In this document: positions 35,163 through 45,243 of the stretch, piece after piece
How positions within the stretch are numbered: the stretch's first letter is position 1
Layout: every line of letters starts with the position of its first letter
Source: Laguncularia racemosa
Taxonomy: Eukaryota; Streptophyta; Magnoliopsida; Myrtales; Combretaceae
Assembly: GCA_037954665.1 (NCBI GenBank)
Contig: JBBMOL010000013.1
Coordinates: 4,216,001-4,280,000 of the forward strand
Reading direction: 5' to 3'
Length of the DNA stretch: 64,000 nt
Made by a program: the position numbers and the translations under genes
Notes under the pieces: model-generated
Told to the model about the DNA's origin: nothing
Seen by the model: only the letters and a program-made list of their open reading frames with translations
Databases searched by the model: none

Positions 35163-35596
35163 TAAATTTTAATGCTATTGATAGATTAAATCCTAAGAGC
35201 TTGTCTAGGGTTGTTTAATCGATAAGAGAAATAATTAAAGAGCTTGTCTTGATTATCGAGGAAGTAAGGAGAGATAGGTTGTTAGAGCTTGTTAATAACC
35301 ATAATCAGTTTATCTAGAAATAAGAATAGAAAACATTTGCATCGATGATCAATTCCTAGAATTAAACTATCTTGATTCCTTTGGCTAGGCTTTTATCAAT
35401 ATTTGACTTTATTATCTTGTTTCAACATTATTTGATTCACAAACAAAACGCCCCCATTTTTCTTTTCCTCTTTATTATCTTTGAATAGAAATATATTTAA
35501 CCAATCCCTGTGGATTCGACCCTACTCACCACTATATGCAAATCATATAATTGTCTAGGAGTAGGTTTTTATTTTTGTTGGATTCGACACCCATCA
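35163..35596 (+). repeat. 5' LTR remnant of the Athila-like element
   Basis: About 434 bp nearly identical to 40442-40875 at the right end of the 3' LTR. The first about 1,140 bp are missing. Ends GACACCCATCA. The left edge joins chromovirus RNase H sequence at a short shared CTCTAA/TTTTA stretch. Confidence 0.9.
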
Positions 35597-35601
35597 AATT
35601 T

Positions 35602-35618
35602 TGGTGCCATTGCCGGGG
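35602..35618 (+). promoter_or_regulatory. Primer-binding site of the Athila-like element
   Basis: TGGTGCCATTGCCGGGG compared with the usual Athila-type TGGCGCCGTTGCCGGGG: the two differences are both at CpG sites (C to T and G to A). Confidence 0.8.
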
Positions 35619-35647
35619 ATTGGTGTCAAATTTATTTCTATTCTTGT

Positions 35648-37915
35648 ATGACTCGTTCTTCTCATATAGGATAACTCACTTATAATCTAGAGATCGAGAA
35701 GACTCTTAAGAGGCTGCGACGAGAAGCTAGATCATCCCCTAGACTGAACTTAGCATCGGATTTGTCTGATTCGTCCATTGATTCTGAAAAAGAAGACGAT
35801 ATGGCAAATCTCGAGAGAACATTAAGGGAATTGGCTACACCAGATGTTAATCAACAACCACTTTATATTCATTATCCCGAACTGGCTGTTGAATTCGAGT
35901 TGAAATATGGGTTGATACACCTGCTACCTACCTTTCATGGTCTTGAGAATGAAGATCCTCATAAACATTTGAAAGAGTTTCATATAGTGTGTTCTAGTAT
36001 GAGGCCGCAAGGAATAACCGACAATCAAATCAAGTTACGTGCTTTTCCATTTTCTTTAAGTACTAAAGCTAAAGATTGGTTGTTTTATTTGCCTCCAGGT
36101 TCTATAACTACTTGGACAGATATGGTGAGACTCTTCTTGGACAAATTCTTCCCCGCATCTAGAGCCGCTGGTATAAGAAGAGAAATTTGTGGTATCAAAC
36201 AGAGGGACACCGAGACTCTTCATGAGTATTGGGAGAGGTTCAAGTAACTATGTGCAAGTTGTCCACAACATGGGATATCTGAACAACTTCTCATCCAATA
36301 CTTCTATGAAGGCCTGCTTCCGATGGAAAGGAAGATGATGGATGCTACAAGTGGAGGCGCCATAGTAAACAAAACCCCTGGTCAAGCTAGGGAATTGATC
36401 TCCATTATGGCTGCTAATTCTCAACAATTTGGGTATAGGCATGATACGTCTTCAAGGAAGGTAAATGAGGTAAGTGTGTCTAACCTTGAACATCAAATTT
36501 CTAACCTAACCTCCCTTGTGCAGCAGCTAGCTCTTGGAAAAACATAGCAGGTGAAGGCTTGTGGAATTTGTGCTGCTGCTAATCATCCTACCGACATGTG
36601 CCCCACATTGCAAGATGACAATCATGAACATGCCAATGCTGTAGGAGGATTCCCAGGACAACCGTAGAGGAAGTATGATCCCTACTCGAATACTTACAAT
36701 CCTGGATGGAGGGATCATCCTAACTTCCGATATGGCAATAACCCTCAACATTTCCAACAATTCCAACCTAAGCCATCACACCAAGTACCCCGAGCTCCTT
36801 CCACTTTAGGTATGTTTCTTGAGGACATTGTTAAGTCTCTTGCTGTTAATACAAAACAATTTCAAGAGGAAACAAAGCAGAGCATTCAAAACTTGGAGAA
36901 TCAGGTAAGCCAACTTGCTTCTGTTGTAAATAGGTTAGAAACTCAAGGTAAGTTACCTTCTCAAACTATCACAAATCCGAAGCAAAGCGTTAATGCAATT
37001 ACCTTGAGAAGTGGAACAGAATTGCAGGGATCAAATAAGAAAGGACATTCGTCTAATCTTGAGGAAGAGACCAAGAAAGAGATTTCGACTCCGAGCCAGC
37101 AGGACAACCAGATTAGAAGGTCTCTAGTCGAGCCACCAAAGGTCATGTTGACGCCACCTCCTTTCCCCTCCAGATTGGCGAAATCCAAGAATGAAGCGGA
37201 AGAAAAAGAGATTCTGGAAACTTTTCGCAAAGTCGAGGTAAATATTCCTTTGCTTGATGCAATTAAGCAAATACTACACTATGCTAGATTTCTCAAAGAC
37301 TTGTGCACTAACAAAAGAAAGCTGAAAGGCAATGAAAAGATTAGTGTGAGTGAAAATGTTTCAGCTATTATTCAGAAGAAGCTTCCTCCTAAATGTAAGG
37401 ATCCAGGTATGTTTACCATTCCTTGCAAAATAGGTAATCTTGGAATCGCTAAAGCCATGTGTGATCTAGGAGCTTCTATCAATGTCATGCCTTTGTCTAT
37501 TTATCAACGTTTAAATGTTGGTCCTTTGAAGGAAACAGGTGTTATTGTTCAACTTGCTGACAAGTCCAATGTTTATCCTGAGGGAGTTCTAGAGGATGTT
37601 TTAGTTCAAGTCAATAGGTTGGTTTTTCCTGCTGATTTTTATGTACTTGACATGGAAGATAATGATTCTCATAATTCATCAATGATATTATTAGGGCGAC
37701 CATTCCTTAAGACATCCAAGACGAAAATTGATGTAAATGACGGTACCCTCACTATGGAATTTGATGGTGAAGTGATTAAATTTAACATTTATGATGCCAT
37801 GAAACATCCTAGCGATATCTCTCCTGTTTTTGTTGCGGATGTTATTAACCCATCACCACAGGCACCAAAGCTGGAATCAAAATCCTTACCCGAACATCTA
37901 TCCAGGAACGTCTAG
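35648..37915 (+). pseudogene. Athila-like gag-protease frame
   Basis: The start is chosen at 35648 because the frame from there (MTRSSH, then YNLEIEKTLKRLRRE) is the usual Athila gag opening. The gag core has the DPHKHLKEFH and KAKDWLFYLPPGSITTW motifs; a cysteine-bearing CGICAAANHPTDMC stretch follows near 36560. Then come a coiled-coil (about 36810-36950), a variable linker, and protease with CDLGASINVMPLSIY and LLGRPFLKTSKTKIDV. One frame of 756 codons, with in-frame stops at 35672 (TAA), 36245 (TAA), 36545 (TAG) and 36665 (TAG), no frameshift. The last 367 codons (from 36812) are open. Confidence 0.88.
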
Positions 37916-39305
37916 CCAAAGACATTAAAGAAAGGCGCTTCATGGAAGGCAACCCATGTCAAAAAAAAAAAAAATTCAATTTTTAGTTTTGTTTTGCTTT
38001 AGTTTTGTTTTGTTTTAGTTTTGTTTTGATTTTAGTGTTGTTTTGATCTCTTTGGATTAGCTGCAGTAAGGATACATATCATTAGATGACACTTTCTAGA
38101 GCTTAAAGGGAGAACTCCAATACCGGGAAAGTACCAGTATTTCCTTTCTCTTATTCTCTAATGTTCCTTGAGTTGTTAATTCCTCTTTAATTGTGTTGAA
38201 TTAGGAACAGTGAGGACACTGTTTAAGCTAAGTGTGGGGGAGAGGATAATAAGATATAGAGAATAAAGAATTGACTCATACTTCGAATGTTTGTCCTTAA
38301 GCAATTTTAAGTTAAATTTTTGCAAATTTTTTTCAAAATTATCATGAAATCTGGAGATTGTACTAAATGTTGTAATAAGCATCTACAAAATGTGAAAGTG
38401 ACTTATTCAAATGTTTTACTCACCCACTGCTGTGATTAGAATACTTGGTTAAAATTAAGTAGTGAAATCTTTAATAAACAAATTTACCTTGTATTTAGCT
38501 TTAGAATTAGAAGTCTAAGAGTAAGTCGAGTCCCTAAGTGAAAAATAAACAAGTTTACTTCTAGGTTATATTAGCTACTGTATACTCTTTGAAGTTGTTT
38601 GTAAAACAATCATAACACTTAATGAAAAAAAAAAAAAAAGGAATCAAGCATATCCATTACTCCAATGATTCAACTAATTGAGTTAAGAGTATTCAAACTT
38701 GAATGTTAGAGTGAGGAAGAGTTCGTAGGGGTATCTCAAAACCTGGTCACTTGAGTGACGAGCTCGGGATGTGCCGACTCAATGAACTCACTATAACGAT
38801 AAAGGCGAAAAAGGCGTAAGTTCATGAAAAGAAGCGGGCAAAAACCCGTCAAAATATATGCTTGATTAAATCAAAAGAACATGAATGTAAACATTCATTG
38901 AATAAAACAAGACTTATAATAAAAAGGGAGAATGTCTAGCAAAGAGTTGATACCATATGCTACTTTATGCTGCAAGGATTATATGTTTGCTAATACCCAA
39001 TGAAGTTTAATTGGGTGTTTTTCCTTAGTGGATTAAGAATTTACTTTTGGAATAAAAATTCTTTTGCTAAACATGAGGATTAAAGTTTTTTTTGTTTAGA
39101 TTAGCTATTAAATTTTGTCCATGGTAATTTGATCACAGGAAACCAGTTTGGTTGAAGTAGTAGACATTAAAATTACAAGTCATGAATTACAAATGAATAG
39201 ATGCTTGGAATGATGAAAAGAAAGTCTGTATAATCTATGACGGATTTCTCAACTGATTTGATTCAATTGCTTGAGGACAAGCAAGAGTTTAAGTGTGGGG
39301 CAATT
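37916..39305 (+). other. 3' non-coding region and polypurine tracts
   Basis: Starts with an A run and TTTTGTTTTGCTTTAG-type simple repeats (37978-38045). AAGTGTGGGGG occurs at 38231-38241 and AAGTGTGGGG at 39291-39300, the latter six bases before the 3' LTR and thus the likely polypurine tract. An internal second copy is common in Athila elements. No ORF. Confidence 0.7.
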
Positions 39306-40875
39306 TGATAGAGCCATTTTATACTCAATCTTTATAGTATGAATTGTGTTAATTTATTATTGATTTTATAGAAATCATAAGGAAATGGTACTTAATTCTA
39401 TTACGGTGATAAATCAGGTTAAATGGAGTCAAGGGTGCTAATTCAAGTAAATTAGAGAAGTCATCTACAACTTAGATCAAAGACAAGGATTTACACCGCC
39501 GGAGGAAAGTACATGGGCGTGTAGTTGAAGTACACGGCCGTGTATCTGTCTAGAAGGAGGCACAGTTTGAGGCACGGCCATAGTGAAAACCGTGCTACAC
39601 AATGCATGAGAAGGAGAGAGACGTGGCTATGGTGGAAGTCGTGGTGTCAACCGTGGTGGAAATCATGGTGGAAGCTTGATGAAGCCGTGCCATATATTAA
39701 ATCACGAGTGAAGAATTGTAGATTACCCACAGAGGATGACACGGCTTGAGATCTGGCCGTGGTAGAAGCCGTGGTACACACTGGATACGGAAGATGATAT
39801 GTGATTTATACACAGAGGATGGCACGGCTTGACCCACGGCCGTGTGGTAGGGCGTACCAGGCGGATGATTATTCACTCCTCGAGATTTACATCAAAAAGG
39901 AAAGATATTTTCGTATCTTGCTAACAAAAGATCACCTGTCATTCCTTTAACAATATAAATAGATGGGTTAAAGGAATCTTGGGATCATCTTGGAGACAAG
40001 AAAGAAGGAAGGAGGCAGAGCAGGCAGCGGAAACAGAGGCTTGTTATGTTTTTATTTTTAATTTTCGTTTTGATGATGAACATGTGTAGCTAAGCAACTT
40101 TTCTAGCCAAAGGGTCATAGAAGTTTGATTCTCCACGAATTGTGAGATCTAATTGATTTGTCTTTAATCTATTCTTTGTTTTTGGATATTCATATATCTT
40201 CTGAACGTTTTGTCATTATTATCTTTGTTGATTAGTCTGAATTAGAGCTCTTCTACTCAATTAGCAAGTTAATATATTGTCAACTAGCACGTCAAATCCG
40301 TACTTGTTTGATTGTTCTAGTCTCAGTGACACAATAACATGTTTGGTTATAAAATAGATGATCGAATTCATGTTATGGAGGTGTATGATCATGTTTAAAT
40401 AGGTTATCTTATAATCTACTGGCATGAATTGGTGGTCTCTCTAATTTTTAATACTATTGATAGATTAAATCCTAAGAGCTTGTCTAGGGTTGTTTAATCG
40501 ATAAGAGAAATAATCAAAGAGCTTGTCTTGATTATCGAGGAAGTAAGGAGAGATAGGTTGTTAGAGCTTGTTAATAACCATAACCAATTTATCTAGAAAT
40601 AAGAATAGAAAACATTTTCATCGATGATCAATTCCTAGAATTAAACTATCTTGATTCCTTTGGCTAGGCTTTTATCAATATTTGACTTTATTATCTTGTT
40701 TCAACATTATTTGATTCACAAACAAAACCCCCCCATTTTTCTTTTCCTCTTTATTCTCTTTGAATAAAAATATATTTAACCAATCCCTGTGGATTCGACC
40801 CTACTCACCACTATATGCAAATCATATAATTGTCTAGGAGTAGGTTTTTATTTTTGTTGGATTCAACACCCATCA
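39306..40875 (+). repeat. 3' LTR of the Athila-like element
   Basis: TGATAGAGCC to ACACCCATCA, 1,570 bp. Contains a region rich in CACGGCCGTG-type palindromes (39505-39860) and a GTGGATTCGACCC motif near the end, typical for Athila/Tat LTRs. Ends inside the chromovirus 3' LTR. Confidence 0.88.
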
Positions 40876-42593
40876 AGGATTAATCGATTTCCATTACATT
40901 GTTCAATAGAATTTGGGTCAAGAAAGGGACTGAATGACTAAGTAGAACAAGTGATTAAGGATCCAATTCACGGAATTTGAAAAGTAAGTTCAGAAACCCA
41001 TGTAATTTAATTAGGAATTTCAAGTTTTAGGATTCAATTAAGCCCATGATCAAAAGATTTAAGAATTTGATGAATTGAGAAAGTGGAAGTAGGGCTTGTG
41101 AAGAAAAATAGGGAAATGGTCAAGTACACGCCCGTGTACTTGCCTATATTGGAATACATGTGTATACAAAGGGTACATAGTTGAAGTATATGCCCATGTA
41201 CTAAAGCATGTTGAAGATGGAAAATTTATAGAAAGGTGCATAGCTAATGACAAAACCGTGTACTTAGGCATGTTAAAATGATAGAATTTACAAGAAGGTA
41301 CATAGCTACCCTACATGACTATGTACACAAGGTGTGCTAAAGTACACAATTTCAAACATGACCATGTACTTAGGGAAACCTTATTTCTTGATTTAATTTC
41401 TAAGTAAATGAATTTCCATGCAACCTAGATAACTAATAAAACCTTAGAAATCTAACAGACTATAAGAATTAAGAAATTAGATTATTCTTAAAGTAGTACT
41501 AAGAGGAGATCATTATTGTTTTGATGGATTACCGATTAGCTTTAAGTCTAGGTCTAATTGTGCTTAAGACTATGAAACCAAATATGTGTCACTTGTTTGT
41601 TTTCTATGCTTGTTAAGTTAATATGTATTGAACTTAATTAAGTTAAATGAAATGATTAAGTGTATAGGTCTTTGTTGAATGTGCTTAGCTTAGCCTAGAG
41701 GCTCGTAGTGGTAAATCCCTAAGAAGCACCCTAATGATCCTTGCGTGGTGTTATCCCTAGTGAAGTCGTGCTTAAAAATAATTTAGGTTAGTTTAAGGTT
41801 GAAGGATTTATGGGTGTAGGGCTCGTAGTGGCAATTCCCATCACCAATTTAAGGTTTAAGGATTCATAGGTATTAGGGCATATAGTGACAATTCCCATGC
41901 CAAGTTAAGTTGAAAATGTTTTAAGGATTCATGGGTGTTGGGGCCCATAGTGGTAGTTCCCAACACCAATTTAAGGATTAAGTGTTAAGTGTTTTTGACA
42001 AGGTCATGAGTACCATATTGATGTTTTGTGGACTTAAGTGCATTATGAACCTGTTGCTTACTGTTTAAGTTCTACATAAATGTATGTGAGTTTAGTTCTT
42101 ACTTGTTCATGCATATGTGCTTGATGTTATACATACTGGGCATTAGTTCACTCTTCGAGGATTTTTTTTTTTTTTTAGATCCAAGCATAAAGGGATATGT
42201 TAACTAGGAGGATGACTAGGGTGTAAATGTACAAGAGAGGGAAGAAAAAGACTTCCATTATCATTATGGTGATTAGATTTTAGAAGGAATTATGCTTTTT
42301 ATATGTAATCAATAATGGTTTCTTTGGAGGATAATAGACTAAAGTATTATAGACATTCCATTACTTTAGATTTTAATTATGAATGAATTGTTAAGGTTTG
42401 TTATAATTTTGGAAAGTGAATTAGGATGTATCTGTATTATGTTGAAAATATGGGAATTGTTTAATGGATGAATATCAAGTAATACAGGTTACAGCTTTGA
42501 ATGGTATCAGAGTAGAGTTAAGAGTCTTAATGTGTCCTTGTCTAGTATGGACATGTAGCAAGCAGTAGCGCTTCCTAGTTTTAGGGTGTTACA
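40876..42593 (+). repeat. 3' LTR of the chromovirus, left part replaced
   Basis: Matches 28018-29713 and ends GGTGTTACA. Its first bases follow directly on the Athila-like 3' LTR, so the Athila element entered this LTR. Keeps the uninterrupted GACAAGGTCATGAG site that carries the 3.2 kb insertion in the 11260-16485 copy. Confidence 0.88.
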
Positions 42594-44779
42594 CAAATGG
42601 TATTCATATATCACCATGAGGTTTTTGGTTTCTTATATTTAAGAGTATCTTTAATTTGTGTATCTACTATCTTTTTTTCTTTTTTTTTTTTGTTAAAGAT
42701 GATCAATTTTACTCCTTAATAACATCAACAATGTAAAACACATATCATATAGAAATGATAACATAAACTAAAAAAGAAAAATATGGGCAACATAAATAGA
42801 GAAAAAGAATATCCAATCGTAGAGTAAAACTTAAGGCTCTAGCTTAGAAAAACTCACATATATTTGATGATGGACAAAATGAAAAAGAAAAAAGAAAAAG
42901 ATATTGAAAATCATAGATTTGAAAAAAGGACTTTAGTGCTACTCTCATCTGTTGATCGAGGAATGGTTGCAAATCTTTAGATTCAAATCAAGACAACTTC
43001 TTATTGTATTAGTTGTGCATTGAAAATAGCAATGGCATCAATAAATTTGGGGTTAGTTTCCATAATATGATGTTCGGTGCTTTAACCCTATATTAAAACA
43101 AAAACCCTAGGGTGATATGAAAACATAATTAATTATAAATAGCTCGTTCGATAACTATTTAAAATATAGCTTACATATTTTGATTAATACACTTTGTTTA
43201 TGATCGCAATAGGGAGGAGGGATTTGAACATATTCCATCAAACATAGAGACCTACATCTATAACATCAGGTCACAAGGGCCTAGGCAACATATGTTGACT
43301 TTTCAACTTTATCTTTATTTAAATAATGGTTTAATAGTAACAATAATGTTGATTTGATTACCAACCAATATATAATGATGAATTTTTTCTCAGAATCAAT
43401 ATCATATGCATATGGAATAAGTACACCTAAAACATTGAGACTCCTTATTACATGCTCTCAAGTGGAGTGATGAATTTCATGCATGCGTTAATAGATCAAA
43501 TGTTGATATTGGAAACGTAGGTGATATCTATATAATGCTCTTCCATACGTTCGAAAGTTATTGTAATTGTCCACCACTTAAACATACACGTGGTAGGTAA
43601 TATCTATTAAATCTTTTTTCCATAATTTTTCATCTTTATATAGATGTTATGGATTGGAGAGGAGTCACACCATTGTTATGGAATGTCGAAACTTTTGCTT
43701 CCTCTAGTTTTGAATGAATAATTATTGCTATGTTGCATATGCTTAAAATGAATAGATATTTGTTGCCTCGAGTTGCTATCTTAAATGTGTTTCAACCAAT
43801 ATAAATAAACACTTATTTTGGTAGAACAAACTTTATTACTCCTATTTTAATTTTTCTTTTTCAAGTCAAATTTCAGCTTTAAATTGTCTTGTCTTAACTC
43901 GACGTAATACAACTGTACACATTCTACTTTTAATAATCTCACTGTTCCATGGCTACAACCTTTCTAATAACCATTGCCATAGTTTCCGAATAACTTAGCC
44001 TTTAGATATGAAATAACATTGTACCGCCATAATTGAGCTAAAAATGTTTTCATAATTATTATCCATTTGTAAATGGTGGATATATTTTTTAACCATATGT
44101 CAAATGACTTGGTGCATATATCCTAAAATTTCATGGCAGCTATTTTGCTATTTGAAAATTCTCAACAAAAAAAAAAAAAAAAAGTATCCTTTAAGGGTTC
44201 TATCTCTATATAGTGAAAAACAATTGTACTTAAAAGTACTAAACAAAACTAGTATGATTCTTTCTTTTTTCGACGCAAAATTACACTATGATATTTGTAA
44301 AGGGAAATTCTAGTAGAAATTTCAACGTTTAAAAAAAAAAAAAAAACTAATATCAAGATTTTATATACCTTTATGTAGTGTAGGGTAGCACTTTATCAAG
44401 TGTTATGTAAATTTTTTAGGTTTGTGCTTTGCTCATCTGATACAATGGAAATAAAGGGGCAGTGTCTTTCAAGAATCTTTCTTTTTTCTTTCTTTTTTTT
44501 TTATAGATGTAATTTAGTTCATTGACAATTTATCAGGTTTAAAGCATGGTAAATCTGGTTATGCAAATTTACTTTGAAATGTTTCCTTCATATGTAATTC
44601 AACTCATTATGAGAACTATTTTGTTACATGTCTATCTTATCTTGAAAGTAATTATTTAACTCAGATTAATTAACTTATACACGTATGACTTGTTAATGCA
44701 ATAATTAATGCCAAAAGTCCAATATAGAATGTTAATCCTAAATAAAATCAAGATTTCACTTAATTAATGTAGATTTTGA
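42594..44779. repeat. Duplicated unit 2, upstream part
   Basis: About 42830-43130 matches 54400-54701 (unit 3); 43045-44035 matches 18952-19872 and 44035-44779 matches 25195-25913 of unit 1. Contains a decayed SINE-like piece (43196-43290). AT-rich; no coding region. Confidence 0.65.
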
Positions 44780-44791
44780 TATATATATATA
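44780..44791 (+). promoter_or_regulatory. TATA box of CRP2
   Basis: TATATATATATA about 93-104 bp before the start codon, in the same context as the CRP1 TATA. Confidence 0.5.
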
Positions 44792-44883
44792 TACCATTCA
44801 TCCTTAAGCAACATAACAATATAAAAGAAATCTATCACACTATCTTTTCGGTTGAATTAAATTTAAGCAACCAGTAAGGAGAA

Positions 44884-45243
44884 ATGGAGGTGGCGGCATT
44901 CAAGATAATCTTTTTAGCTACTCTCTTACTTGTTTCAATCAGTTATCTCTCTTTCTCTCTCTCTCCCTCTTTCTTTACACATACAAACATGCTCAAAGTA
45001 TGTTATCAAATACATGTTTAATTGTGTCATAAGTAGGTCCAAGGGAATAAAGGCACAAGGATTGATGCTCATTTGCAATGTATTCTACTTGCAGGTTCTC
45101 ACTTGCACTTAGAAGCAAGGAACGTCACTCATCCATTCAATACAACCAATGATTGTGGTGATCCAAGCTATTGCATGTGCAATGGCTTTTGCTTATGCAA
45201 TTGTGGCTCCTCTTGTTCTACCATACTAGATGCCTTTATGTGA
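44884..45243 (+). CDS. CRP2: diverged paralogue of CRP1, two exons
   Basis: Join 44884-44941 and 45095-45243, 68 residues. Exon 1 (58 bp, as in CRP1) codes for MEVAAFKIIFLATLLLVSI, a signal peptide; the intron is 153 bp with the same GTTATC and TTGCAG ends and phase 1. Exon 2 aligns with CRP1 over HLHLEARNVTHP and the cysteine core. Compared with CRP1, the first cysteine is Phe and the third is Tyr, while an Arg after the last CG has become Cys, so seven cysteines remain. A premature TGA after ILDAFM removes the Lys/Ser tail. It may be a diverged functional peptide or an early pseudogene; signal peptide and splice sites are intact. Confidence 0.7.

Larger units (their letters stand above)
35163..40875 (+). 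mobile_element. Athila-like gag-protease element without pol
   Basis: Parts in order: 5' LTR remnant (35163-35596), primer site, gag-protease frame (35648-37915), 1.4 kb non-coding region with two polypurine-like AAGTGTGGGG motifs, and a full 3' LTR (39306-40875). No RT, RNase H or integrase lies between protease and the 3' non-coding region. The sequence after the protease stop, GGCGCTTCATGGAAGGCAAC, resembles the block that follows pol in Athila elements, so pol seems cleanly deleted. Likely a non-autonomous derivative. It is inserted in the 3' LTR of the surrounding chromovirus. Confidence 0.8.
27916..42593 (+). mobile_element. Tekay/Del-type chromovirus, nested and deleted
   Basis: Plus-strand order: LTR, initiator-Met primer site, gag, protease, RT, RNase H, then an Athila-like element, then the 3' LTR. 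The RT is split by a solo LTR (32428-34406). Integrase and the left part of the 3' LTR are missing. It sits exactly between duplicated units 1 and 2. All coding parts contain multiple stops, so it is inactive. Chromovirus (Tekay/Del) placement rests on the RT and RNase H wording and the primer site; the chromodomain that would settle it is deleted here. Confidence 0.85.
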
